From: a virus
Strand: one strand, 5' to 3'
IMG/VR virus record: IMGVR_UViG_3300035682_000203
Span: 1-22,982 of that record
DNA length: 22,982 nt
In this document: positions 8,934 through 15,914 of the stretch, one piece after another
Layout of the letters: every line of letters begins with the position of its first letter
How positions within the stretch are numbered: the first letter of the stretch is position 1
Notes under the pieces: model-generated
Told to the model about the DNA's origin: nothing
The model's input: the letters and a program-made list of their open reading frames with translations, nothing else
Databases searched by the model: none
Made by a program: the position numbers and the translations under genes

Positions 8934-10080
8934 TTCTTACCCTTTGTGCTGATAATTGTTCCAATTCTGTAAAGGTTAAACTTACAGATATCTCCGCAGG
9001 AGCGCCATCTTGAAATGTTACAAATTGCTCTCCCCCATAATCTATGGCTAAATCAGTCAATGCGCATTTTGTAAATTTATGTAAATAATTATTTTCTTTA
9101 TCTTTGAAATAATATTGTATATCAAATTCCGAAGGATATACATAGAACATTTTATCAGGAGTCAATTCTGGATACATATGAGATTTAAACATATCTATTA
9201 TGTTTTTTACTCGTTGGCTCTCATTCCAACTTTTTGGAAAAAATCTATATCTAAAGTTAAATGTTCTATAATCAACAGATTCAAATAAAGTTTCTCTAAA
9301 AGGATTTGTTTTTGTTTTTGACGATAATTCTAAGAAATTTGGAATAAATCCTTGTCCGCCTAATGATGGTATTCTTGCAATCTCCGCTAACACTCTGGCT
9401 TTTGCCTCTGGCGCCATAGCTTCTAACCCACCTGCTGTAGATTTTGCAACAGACCCCTGTACAAAGATTCCGCCTAATCCTAAAAATCCTGCCATATCAG
9501 TTGTGGAATAATTTACGCCATACTTTACGCTTGGTCTTTCCTCAACATGTAATGTAATAACCTCTTTTAATCTAGAAGTTGATCCTGATCTAAAAGCATA
9601 GAAATTTTCATTTTGAATTTCGTTTGATATAATCTGAGCACCAGTGCCCGCAATTAATCCTTTTGCGGCGCCTTTTGGGACACGACGTATTGCATCTAAT
9701 ATTCCGGAAGATCTTCCCAAAGAGGATAATAATACACCTGCGCCAGTAATCGCGCCTATGTTTTTTGCAACGGTTGAAACTGCAGTTTCTGCCCCTTTTT
9801 GGGATAAGCGATTTTCCTCAGCTTGAAGAATTGCCAATCGTTTACCTTCTTCAGAATCCGCTGATATGAAATAATCTTTATCTCGATTCTGTATTCCTTG
9901 GGTACTCTTATCCCTGACATTTATGAAAAATGCCACGTAGTGCTGCAAATCCGGTAGATTCCTAAGACCAATTGGATATTCCAATGTTCCTATTTCATAT
10001 TTTTTTCCTAAGTTTTGATTGCGGAATTCTTTATTGTCGGAGTTATCTTCAGACACGACATCATTGGTAGTTTGCGGCAT
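8923..10080 (-). CDS. 48: Baseplate tail-tube protein gp48
   Basis: This 385-residue protein is close to T4 gp48 (364) and is the first gene of the leftward late block. The C-terminal half has the tail-tube-type beta sandwich (ESVDYRTFNFRYRFFPKSWN near 270, MFYVYPSEFDIQYYF near 310, ending in a FTELEQLSAQRVRNGY strand). gp48 sits on the hub and starts the tail tube with gp54. A long Ala/Gly-rich hydrophobic stretch at about residues 100-155 interrupts the N-terminal half. It resembles membrane-active segments of tape-measure proteins and is not typical of T4 gp48. The ATG at 10078-10080 lies 30 bases downstream of a consensus late promoter. No Shine-Dalgarno sequence is evident in the AT-only leader. 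Confidence 0.85.
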   Translation of the reverse strand: MPQTTNDVVSEDNSDNKEFRNQNLGKKYEIGTLEYPIGLRNLPDLQHYVAFFINVRDKSTQGIQNRDKDYFISADSEEGKRLAILQAEENRLSQKGAETAVSTVAKNIGAITGAGVLLSSLGRSSGILDAIRRVPKGAAKGLIAGTGAQIISNEIQNENFYAFRSGSTSRLKEVITLHVEERPSVKYGVNYSTTDMAGFLGLGGIFVQGSVAKSTAGGLEAMAPEAKARVLAEIARIPSLGGQGFIPNFLELSSKTKTNPFRETLFESVDYRTFNFRYRFFPKSWNESQRVKNIIDMFKSHMYPELTPDKMFYVYPSEFDIQYYFKDKENNYLHKFTKCALTDLAIDYGGEQFVTFQDGAPAEISVSLTFTELEQLSAQRVRNGY

Positions 10081-10088
10081 ATTTTTTA

Positions 10089-10096
10089 TATAAATA
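10089..10096 (+). promoter_or_regulatory. T4-type late promoter (rightward)
   Basis: An exact TATAAATA octamer, the T4 late-promoter element recognised by gp55-type sigma with gp33 coactivation. Expected initiation is near 10103, about 20 bases before gp4. It overlaps head-on with a leftward copy at 10111-10118. Promoter identity is by consensus match; activity is inferred. Confidence 0.7.
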
Positions 10097-10110
10097 TTGT
10101 TACAATTATA

Positions 10111-10118
10111 TATTTATA
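10111..10118 (-). promoter_or_regulatory. T4-type late promoter (leftward)
   Basis: TATTTATA on the plus strand reads TATAAATA on the minus strand, again an exact T4 late element. Initiation is expected near 10104, about 24 bases before the gp48 ATG, so it would drive the whole baseplate operon 10080-1. An inverted repeat (ATTGT-T-ACAAT, 10095-10105) lies between this element and its rightward partner. Confidence 0.7.
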
Positions 10119-10122
10119 GCAA

Positions 10123-10578
10123 ATGATATACACCAAAACCTATAAAGGAAAGTTTAAGCCGAAAAATCCCCAAAAATATAAGGGCGATTTTACGAACATT
10201 GTTTATAGGTCTTTATGGGAGCTTCGATTTATGAAATGGTGCGATATGACTCCTAGTGTAGAGGAATGGGGGTCTGAGACAGTAATTGTACCATATGTGT
10301 CCCCGATTGATAAAAAGATACACAGATACTTTGTAGATTTCTATATTAAAGTTAGAAATAAAAATGATGTTACTCAAAAGTATCTAATAGAAATAAAACC
10401 AGAAAGATTTACCAAACCTCCTGCAATACCGCAGAAAAAAACAAAGCGATTTATAGATGAGGTATTTCAATATGGGGTAAATGAAGCTAAGTGGAAAGCA
10501 GCATTTGAATTTTGTCAGGACAGAAATATGAAATTTATGATATTAACCGAAAAAGATCTAGGAATAATTAATGGCTGA
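10123..10578 (+). CDS. 4: Head completion protein gp4 (PD-(D/E)XK nuclease-like)
   Basis: This 151-residue protein matches T4 gp4 (150), which finishes the packaged head before tail joining. It shows a TnsA-like PD-(D/E)XK nuclease core: E33 in RSLWELRFMKW, D72 in YFVDFYIKV, and E90-x-K92 in YLIEIKPE. The N-terminal basic stretch (YKGKFKPKNPQKYKGD) is characteristic of gp4. It is the first gene of the rightward late block and overlaps the next gene by eight bases. The nuclease-type residues are intact, which fits a role in trimming or sealing packaged DNA ends. The exact reaction is inferred from the family. Confidence 0.92.
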   Translation: MIYTKTYKGKFKPKNPQKYKGDFTNIVYRSLWELRFMKWCDMTPSVEEWGSETVIVPYVSPIDKKIHRYFVDFYIKVRNKNDVTQKYLIEIKPERFTKPPAIPQKKTKRFIDEVFQYGVNEAKWKAAFEFCQDRNMKFMILTEKDLGIING

Positions 10579-11143
10579 AAACGTATTCAAAACGGTAACT
10601 ATTCGCGAGGGCGATGATATAAAAGCTCAGCAATGGTACAAGAATGAAGTTAATCGATTTTCTCGCAACGGCGGAAGTACACAATTGCCCACAAGTATAA
10701 AGACAGTAAATCGCGTACAACCCGGGCAAATGTATCTTTTTATTTACGACCCCAAGTACAAAGATAAACTTCCATATTATGATGCGGCACCATTAGTATT
10801 ACCTTTTAGAATGTTGCCCGATGGATTCTTAGGTATTAATATACATTACTTACCCCATATTGCAAGATTTAACCTATTGGGGGAATTAAGTAAATTAGTA
10901 ATTAATACTAGTATAACAGATGATACTAGAATACGACTATCGTGGCAAATACTAAATAGCTCTTCTAGATTTTTAGGGGCAACTTCATGCGTAAAACATT
11001 ATCTAAGTGCGCATGTTAGAAGTAGTTTCTTAAGAATTGGTTTTAATGATTGGAAAACTGCAGCCATGCTACCGGTTGAGAAATTTAAAAAAGGTAGAAA
11101 GCAAACTGCATGGAAAGACAATTCAAAAAAATACGGATTATAA
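10571..11143 (+). CDS. Conserved late protein of T4-like phages, function unassigned
   Basis: This 190-residue soluble protein has no signal or membrane segment. Its distinctive part is residues 50-100: GQMYLFIYDPKYKDKLPYYD, a PLVLPF strand, then DGFLGINIHYLPHIARFNLL. I recognise this block as recurring in marine T4-like phages but cannot tie it to a T4 gene. The C-terminus is strongly basic (KFKKGRKQTAWKDNSKKYG), which would suit contact with DNA. It is overlapped with gp4 upstream and lies three bases before the tube protein. Placement between head-completion and tail-tube genes suggests a virion or head-tail assembly role (inference). Confidence 0.7.
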   Translation: MAENVFKTVTIREGDDIKAQQWYKNEVNRFSRNGGSTQLPTSIKTVNRVQPGQMYLFIYDPKYKDKLPYYDAAPLVLPFRMLPDGFLGINIHYLPHIARFNLLGELSKLVINTSITDDTRIRLSWQILNSSSRFLGATSCVKHYLSAHVRSSFLRIGFNDWKTAAMLPVEKFKKGRKQTAWKDNSKKYGL

Positions 11144-11146
11144 AAA

Positions 11147-11932
11147 ATGTCATATTTTAATATATCAAATTTTCAAACGCAAATAAGAACAAGGGGTGTA
11201 GCTAAACCCAATAGGTTTGAAGTTTTAATACCGCCACCTAACGTATTAAAAACGGTGTTAGATTATCCCCAATTAATAACTTTATTTTGCGACAGTGCAA
11301 GTTTACCTGTACGTAATATAAATGTAAAACAGCAGAGAATACAAGGACCAGCATATCAAAGACCAATGAGTGTTGATTACGGTGGAGACAATATCTCAAT
11401 GTCGTTTATTGTAGATAGAGAAATGGATATTAAAGGATTTTTTGATGCATGGATGAATATAATTATTAATCCAAATGAATATTATGTACATTATCAAGGT
11501 ACATATGCAACAACAATACGCATTTCTCAATTAGATGAGTATAATAAAGAAACCTATGCGGTAGTATTAGAAGATGCTTTTCCTAGAAGTGTCTCCATGT
11601 TAGACTTAAATAGTAGTACGCAAAATTCTTCCCATAGGTTAAATGTTAGTTTTGCATATAGAAAATGGTGGCCTCGGCATCGGGCGGTTGATAAACTGAA
11701 TCTTCTTAATCCTTACATTTATCCTTCAATAGAAAATCCAAGCGTGGCCGCGCCGAAACCCGATCCCGTTGTTCAATTATTTTCAGTACCTTCGCCGGAG
11801 ATCGAAGAGAGATACAGATTTTCTTCGGGCTCAACGGACCTCGATCCAAATAGCACAGATTCATTTTGGGTAAAGGGTCAACGAGTATCTGAACAAGAAT
11901 ATAGAATATTTCAATCTGCACCAATCGAATAA
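11147..11932 (+). CDS. 54: Tail-tube family protein, probably baseplate tube initiator gp54
   Basis: This 261-residue protein has a gp19/gp54-type tube domain. The N-terminus reads RGVAKPNRFEVLIPPP, followed by FCDSASLPVRNINVKQQRIQ, the typical SASLPG-like tube loop. GPAYQRPMSVDYGGDNISMS and FFDAWMNIIINPNEYYVHYQ then lead to a YAVVLEDAFPRSVSMLDLNS strand ending with SFAYRKWW. This order (processed N-terminal strand, loop, FF-x-x-W-x-x-x-I, then D-x-F-P-x-x) is shared by gp19 and gp54. About 60 extra proline-rich residues after the tube domain, and the neighbouring genes 26/51/29, favour gp54, which caps the baseplate and starts tube polymerisation. gp19 (163 residues in T4) would be shorter. 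Confidence 0.78.
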   Translation: MSYFNISNFQTQIRTRGVAKPNRFEVLIPPPNVLKTVLDYPQLITLFCDSASLPVRNINVKQQRIQGPAYQRPMSVDYGGDNISMSFIVDREMDIKGFFDAWMNIIINPNEYYVHYQGTYATTIRISQLDEYNKETYAVVLEDAFPRSVSMLDLNSSTQNSSHRLNVSFAYRKWWPRHRAVDKLNLLNPYIYPSIENPSVAAPKPDPVVQLFSVPSPEIEERYRFSSGSTDLDPNSTDSFWVKGQRVSEQEYRIFQSAPIE

Positions 11933-11969
11933 TTAAATGATTTTATAATAACATTTTTGAGGATAACAT

Positions 11970-12662
11970 ATGGCATTGCCTAAATTAGAAACACCCAGTT
12001 ATGAATTGATATTACCGTCAACCGGTCAAAAAATTAAATATCGTCCTTTTTTAGTAAAGGAATATAAGATTCTATTAACTTCGTTGGATTCCGATACTGA
12101 AGAAATCCAACGAGTAATAACAGATCTCGTAGATGTTTGCACCTATAATAAATTAAAGATTAACGAAATTCCTAGTTTTGATATTGAATATATCTTTTTA
12201 AATTTAAGAGCAAAGTCTATCGGGGAAAAAACAAATTTAACTTTGGAATGTACTAGTTGCAGCACAAAAATTCAATTTGAATTAGATTTAACTAAAGCGG
12301 AAGTTAAAAAGAATCCTAATCATTCAACTAAGCTTTTTATTACAGATACAATTGGTTTAGAGATGAGATATCCTAGATTCGATGAGTTGATGAATATCTA
12401 TAAAGATTTCAAATCCGATAATGTCGTAGAATTATTATGTATGTGCATAAAGTCGGTATTCACTGAAGAAGAAAATTATGATAATTATACTAAAGAAGAA
12501 ATGTTAGAATTTGTAAATTCTTTTTCTAAAGCGCAATTTGATATTTTAGAACAATTCTTTTTAACTATGCCAAAAGTAGTACAGCATATTGAACATGATT
12601 GCCCAAATTGTGGCGCAAAAAATGAAACAAATCTGGAGGGTTTACAAAATTTTTTCGCCTAA
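11970..12662 (+). CDS. 26: Baseplate hub assembly chaperone gp26 (tail assembly chaperone-like, putative zinc site)
   Basis: This 230-residue protein compares with 208 in T4 gp26 and belongs to the T4 base-plate-protein family. Conserved points are the opening LPKLETPSYELILPSTGQKI, the KYRPFLVKEYK strand (residues 23-33), and two CxxC pairs, C94-C97 (ECTSCS) and C211-C214 (DCPNCG), which probably bind zinc. A good Shine-Dalgarno sequence (GAGGA) lies about seven bases upstream. The 3' end runs through a slippery tract at 12647-12656 just before its TAA, and the -1 frame beyond it continues into a gp51-like extension. Together with the tape-measure gene downstream, this is the classic layout of the G/GT tail-assembly-chaperone pair. 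Confidence 0.85.
   Translation: MALPKLETPSYELILPSTGQKIKYRPFLVKEYKILLTSLDSDTEEIQRVITDLVDVCTYNKLKINEIPSFDIEYIFLNLRAKSIGEKTNLTLECTSCSTKIQFELDLTKAEVKKNPNHSTKLFITDTIGLEMRYPRFDELMNIYKDFKSDNVVELLCMCIKSVFTEEENYDNYTKEEMLEFVNSFSKAQFDILEQFFLTMPKVVQHIEHDCPNCGAKNETNLEGLQNFFA
12647..12656 (+). promoter_or_regulatory. Tandem slippery heptamers, putative programmed -1 frameshift site
   Basis: In the gp26 frame the last codons are AAT TTT TTC GCC TAA. Two overlapping X XXY YYZ heptamers are in phase: A AAT TTT (12647-12653) and T TTT TTC (12650-12656). A -1 slip at either one gives the same joint peptide, reading on as Phe-Phe-Arg in the frame that ends at the TAA at 12848-12850. The stop codon lies three bases after the second heptamer, within the usual stimulating range. 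I see no strong downstream hairpin. Confidence 0.72.
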
Positions 12663-12850
12663 CTCTTTCTCATGAAGGTCTTTTAAATTATTATCAGTTG
12701 AATTTTTCACTTATGCAGCATCACAAATATTCGCTGTCTGAAATAGAAGATATGATACCGTGGGAAAGAGAAATTTACACTACATTATTAATTAGATATA
12801 TCGATGAACAAAATGATAAACTAAAACAAAAAGCAATAAAGGATTCATAA
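12656..12850 (+). CDS. 51: gp51-like extension, read as gp26-gp51 frameshift fusion
   Basis: This frame is -1 relative to gp26. It is open from 12626 (after a TGA at 12623-12625) and ends at TAA 12848-12850. From the slip it encodes 64 residues, starting RLTLSHEGLLNYYQLNFSLM and containing the block SEIEDMIPWEREIYTTLLIR, which is typical of the T extension of tail assembly chaperones and of gp51-type proteins. A fusion would be 293 residues. The only in-frame ATG (12713-12715) has no ribosome site and would omit the first 19 residues, and no start sits between the upstream stop and the slip. Fusion by frameshift is therefore the simplest way to express it. The gp29-like gene starts one base after its stop. 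Confidence 0.75.
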   Translation, partial: RLTLSHEGLLNYYQLNFSLMQHHKYSLSEIEDMIPWEREIYTTLLIRYIDEQNDKLKQKAIKDS

Positions 12851-12851
12851 A

Positions 12852-14456
12852 ATGGCTTTGCCAACCAATCAATTAACTTCTGTAGATAAAGAACTATTAT
12901 CTGCCGCTAAATCTCAATCTTCTTTGTTGAACAGACAAAGTTCGGTGTTAAAGGGATTAACCGATTCAATAACGAAGCAACGAAAAGAATTAGAAGAATT
13001 GAGACGAGCCTCAACTAATCAAAAACAATTCTTAGGTGGCAACGGAGGAATGTCGTCATTAGCTAAAATGTTTGGAGCAAAAGGCGCAGCCACGGGGTTA
13101 AAAGGTTCTCCGCTTGGACCTAAAGATGAAACCAATACAGGGTTCTTTAAAAAAATAGTTACCCAAATTACAGGCCCATCTAGATACCAACAACAGCTAA
13201 TTAATGAAATAATAATATTAAAAGAAGTTACGCAGCGTCAAGCTCAAGATATTGCTTTTATTAAAAGCCAATCTGAACCCGGCGCAAAATCTCAAGAAAG
13301 ATCTTTGCTAGCATCGGCAATTGCAAAAGCAATGGGAGAAACAGAAAGACCATCTGACTCTTCGGAAGGATCCGGTGGTATTATTTCTACAGCAGCTAAG
13401 GGGATTGGCGGGGTATTAAAATCTCTAGTTGTAGGATTTGGTGCAGCATTGACAGGCGCTGCAATGTTAATTACTAAATTTGGAAAAAGTTTACCTGGTA
13501 TATTTGTTGGCGCTTTGCGTCTAGCATTAACACCCGTTGGCATTGCTGCGATAATTGCTGCGTTAATAGGTGTAAAGGCATACAAAGAACTACAAGGAAA
13601 AACTGAAGGAGCCGGCGTTGATGCAGACGGTAAACCAATACAACCAACAGATGGGTATGTAAAAGACGAATCGTTTTTAAATAAATTAAAACGCTTCTTT
13701 AGCGGTGAAAATGCATCTGACGTGTGGGATAAAAAGAATAAAGATGGCAGCCTCAAAGCCCAAAGAAATCGTCGCCCGCAAGTATGGACCGGAGTTATGC
13801 AGGCAGACAAAAGGCCAGACGATCCTGAGGCAGCTGCAGCATGGGATAAACAATTCGGTGGGAAATATGATCCCACTACAGGGAATCGACTTCGACAGCT
13901 TGATGAACAGGTTGTTGCTAGAACTAGGGGGTCAATATATATACCAGGACAAGGTTGGCGACACGGCGGAGCAAAAGCCGAACCTGACCCAAAAGATAAA
14001 GATGCAATGACCACTTTAGATGACGCATTAGACACAACTACGGACTATTTTAAAGATTTCAACGAAACAATGAAGAAAGCTCTTGAAGGATTCGAAAAAA
14101 TTGGTGAGAATATAGTTGATATAGCAAAAGACACATTAGATCCTACAAAAATTGAAGGCATGCTAAATAATTTATTAACTATTAGTTTTGGTACACCAAC
14201 TACGGATACTATAAATTTAGCACCATACTTAGGTACAGCAATAGTACAAACACTTAAAGATATAACAGAAGAAGGAGCTAAGATAAAGGATTATGCTGTT
14301 GAAAAAGCGCAAGCCGCCACAAATATTGTAACTAATAACACTGTAGTAGGTGGGGGAAATAATCAAGGATCCAATTCTGTCCTTAGCCCGGGAAGTGCTA
14401 AAAGAGATAAAAGAGACTCTTGGGGAATATGGACTGACGGAATGGGTAAACGATAG
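12852..14456 (+). CDS. 29: gp29-like tail tape measure / baseplate hub protein
   Basis: This 534-residue protein compares with 590 in T4 gp29. It follows the chaperone pair, the standard place for the ruler gene. Residues about 8-60 form a coiled-coil-like helix (LLNRQSSVLKGLTDSITKQR, then KELEELRRAS). Residues about 110-145 are a second helix (YQQQLINEIIILKEVTQRQA). Residues about 176-243 are glycine/alanine-rich and hydrophobic, as in membrane-penetrating segments of tape measures. The remainder is charged and low in predicted order, with a helical stretch near 395-430. It would set tail length inside the tube and enter the cell ahead of DNA. An AAGGA ribosome site lies about ten bases upstream. 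A 247-codon open frame on the opposite strand is a shadow of this gene. Confidence 0.82.
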   Translation: MALPTNQLTSVDKELLSAAKSQSSLLNRQSSVLKGLTDSITKQRKELEELRRASTNQKQFLGGNGGMSSLAKMFGAKGAATGLKGSPLGPKDETNTGFFKKIVTQITGPSRYQQQLINEIIILKEVTQRQAQDIAFIKSQSEPGAKSQERSLLASAIAKAMGETERPSDSSEGSGGIISTAAKGIGGVLKSLVVGFGAALTGAAMLITKFGKSLPGIFVGALRLALTPVGIAAIIAALIGVKAYKELQGKTEGAGVDADGKPIQPTDGYVKDESFLNKLKRFFSGENASDVWDKKNKDGSLKAQRNRRPQVWTGVMQADKRPDDPEAAAAWDKQFGGKYDPTTGNRLRQLDEQVVARTRGSIYIPGQGWRHGGAKAEPDPKDKDAMTTLDDALDTTTDYFKDFNETMKKALEGFEKIGENIVDIAKDTLDPTKIEGMLNNLLTISFGTPTTDTINLAPYLGTAIVQTLKDITEEGAKIKDYAVEKAQAATNIVTNNTVVGGGNNQGSNSVLSPGSAKRDKRDSWGIWTDGMGKR

Positions 14457-14463
14457 TCAAAAT

Positions 14464-14488
14464 AAAAGCCCCTTTCGGGGCTTTTTTT
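14464..14488. terminator. Bidirectional intrinsic terminator between gp29 and gp32
   Basis: A nine-base-pair stem (AAAAGCCCC, 14464-14472, with GGGGCTTTT, 14477-14485) with a TTTC loop is followed by T residues on the plus strand and on the minus strand. It ends the rightward late operon and the leftward gp32 transcript, whose stop codon at 14487-14489 lies in its edge. Confidence 0.92.
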
Positions 14489-15419
14489 AATCTTCAGCTA
14501 ATTTAGCAAAATATGATAGTGACTCATCGTCATCATCAAAGTCTACTTCCTTTGCTGGAGCTTTTTCTACTTTCTTTTCCATCACAGGTGGCGGAGAGTT
14601 TGTAGATTCAGATACGGGATAGTTATCAAGGAATGTATCTTCTGCACTCTTAGTAGCAGCAAGCCCTCCAGTCAAACCCATCACCATATTGAATTTTTTC
14701 TTTAGATCGTCATATGATTTAAAATGCTTTTCATCTAAAAATTCTAACAACGAATGTTGTCCATCCCAGATAGCTTCAATTTTACTATCATCTTCAGAAA
14801 TTGCACTTGGCCCATCGAATTCTGATTTATCATAATTTCGATACCCTTCTACATTACGAATCTTAAGTTTAAAGTTTGCACCTTCCCAAAAATCAAAAGG
14901 ATTAATAGGTTTCTCATCCTCAAACTGTGGTTCGGCGATGTCTTTAATTTTGTCAAAGATCTTCTTACCAAATTTGTAAAGATAAACCTTACCTTCGTTT
15001 TCAGGATGCGCCGGATCTTTAACTACAAGAATATTTGTAATATAGGATAGTCTACGTTTTTGCTTACGAGCAATTTCCTTATTTGCCTCTGTCCCAGAAT
15101 TCCATAGTTCAGTGTTATGTTCTGAAATAGGATCGGCCTTACCCAAAGTGGTCAATGAATTCTCAATGTACCATTTGCCGGTTGGTCCTTGGAATCCATG
15201 ATTCCAAATACGAACCCAGGGGAGGTCTTCACCTTTAGGCGGTGATAGGAAACGAATAACAGCGTAGCCATTGCCAGCTTTGTCTACCTCTGGTTGCCAG
15301 AAGCGCTCGTCTGCACCACGTGATTCGGTTTGGGGATTTGCGATTTTTTCGACTTCCTTCATTAGGGTATCGAAGCCACCTCGACTTTTGCGTAAGTCGG
15401 ATAAAGATTTAAATGCCAT
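14487..15419 (-). CDS. 32: Single-stranded DNA-binding protein gp32
   Basis: This 310-residue protein compares with 301 in T4 gp32. The N-terminal cooperativity region (SLSDLRKSRGGFDTLMKEVE) resembles the LAST motif arm. The OB-type core includes WIRNHGFKxxGKWYIE-like WVRIWNHGFQGPTGKWYIEN, the ILVVKDPAHPENEGKVYLYK block and NPFDFWEGANFKLKI. The acidic tail (DFDDDDESLSYFAKLAED) is the protein-recruitment domain. gp32 coats single-stranded DNA during replication and recombination. The zinc Cys ligands of T4 gp32 are absent and the whole protein has no cysteine. A strong Shine-Dalgarno sequence (AAGGAAGT) precedes the ATG. The leader before it is A/C-rich and unstructured, so autoregulation by gp32 binding is plausible. 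Confidence 0.96.
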   Translation of the reverse strand: MAFKSLSDLRKSRGGFDTLMKEVEKIANPQTESRGADERFWQPEVDKAGNGYAVIRFLSPPKGEDLPWVRIWNHGFQGPTGKWYIENSLTTLGKADPISEHNTELWNSGTEANKEIARKQKRRLSYITNILVVKDPAHPENEGKVYLYKFGKKIFDKIKDIAEPQFEDEKPINPFDFWEGANFKLKIRNVEGYRNYDKSEFDGPSAISEDDSKIEAIWDGQHSLLEFLDEKHFKSYDDLKKKFNMVMGLTGGLAATKSAEDTFLDNYPVSESTNSPPPVMEKKVEKAPAKEVDFDDDDESLSYFAKLAED

Positions 15420-15455
15420 TGTACTTCCTTTCGTATTTGCGGTGTATGTGTTGTA

Positions 15456-15650
15456 TTAACGACGTTTAGTTTTTGCATCTATCACATAAGCATAATCTAA
15501 TTCGTCATCGTCCTCGTAATCATTTTGCATTACTTTAGCCGATGCTATATTATATATAAGTTTTCTGTGCTTGTCAAGGACATTTTTATCCTTAATTTTT
15601 TTAATTTTTTTCTCTCTGTCGAAATCATTGTTTCGTTTCTTGCTTGCCAT
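15456..15650 (-). CDS. Small charged protein of the gp59-gp32 interval, unknown function
   Basis: This 64-residue protein is very basic in its first half (KKRNNDFDREKKIKKIKDKN) and acidic in the middle (NDYEDDDELDY), with a basic end (DAKTKRR). No fold or motif is recognised. An AGGAG sequence lies about ten bases upstream of the ATG. The gene is sandwiched between an 80-residue unknown and gp32 and is read in the same direction. Charge pattern and context would fit a nucleic-acid-associated accessory protein. This is inference only. Confidence 0.6.
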   Translation of the reverse strand: MASKKRNNDFDREKKIKKIKDKNVLDKHRKLIYNIASAKVMQNDYEDDDELDYAYVIDAKTKRR

Positions 15651-15671
15651 TTTAAAAATACTCTCCTAGTA

Positions 15672-15914
15672 TTAGTAATTAGAATCCTCGTCCCCATCGT
15701 TGCCGGTTGAGGATACTACAATATAAGGCCACGATGCAACCCTTTTAGTTATTTCAGATTGATTGTATGCCATTTTCATTAGATACCTTTGAGTATCTTT
15801 TAATGATTCAATACAAGTAGTAAGTAGTTCTTTTGTTAAATGAAGTTCTATTTCCAAATCTTGTATCTTCTTAGAACTGAGATTAAGTTCCAACTCTTTC
15901 TCTGAATATTGCAT
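15672..15914 (-). CDS. Small helical protein downstream of gp59, unknown function
   Basis: This 80-residue protein has a heptad-like helix from residues 5 to 50 (KELELNLSSKKIQDLEIELH and SLKDTQRYLMKMAYNQSEI), suggesting a coiled coil. It then has ITKRVASWPYIVV and a short acidic tail. I recall similar short proteins beside gp59/gp32 in marine T4-like phages but know no function for them. It overlaps the end of gp59 by 32 bases. The ribosome site is weak, so translation probably depends on gp59. It is not gp33, which I place at 16485-16751. Confidence 0.65.
   Translation of the reverse strand: MQYSEKELELNLSSKKIQDLEIELHLTKELLTTCIESLKDTQRYLMKMAYNQSEITKRVASWPYIVVSSTGNDGDEDSNY

Noticed and set aside
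12713-12850. Separate gp51 gene starting at an internal ATG
   Set aside because: No ribosome site precedes this ATG, and it would omit the conserved first part of the extension. The frameshift explains the arrangement better.
13292-14035. 247-codon open frame antisense to gp29
   Set aside because: It lies wholly inside the gp29-like gene, is rich in Pro, Ser and Cys with no recognisable domain, and has no neighbouring genes on that strand.
15672-15914. gp33 assignment for the 80-residue gene downstream of gp59
   Set aside because: The gene at 16485-16751 aligns with the T4 gp33 helices and sits upstream of gp59 as in T4. This one does not resemble gp33.
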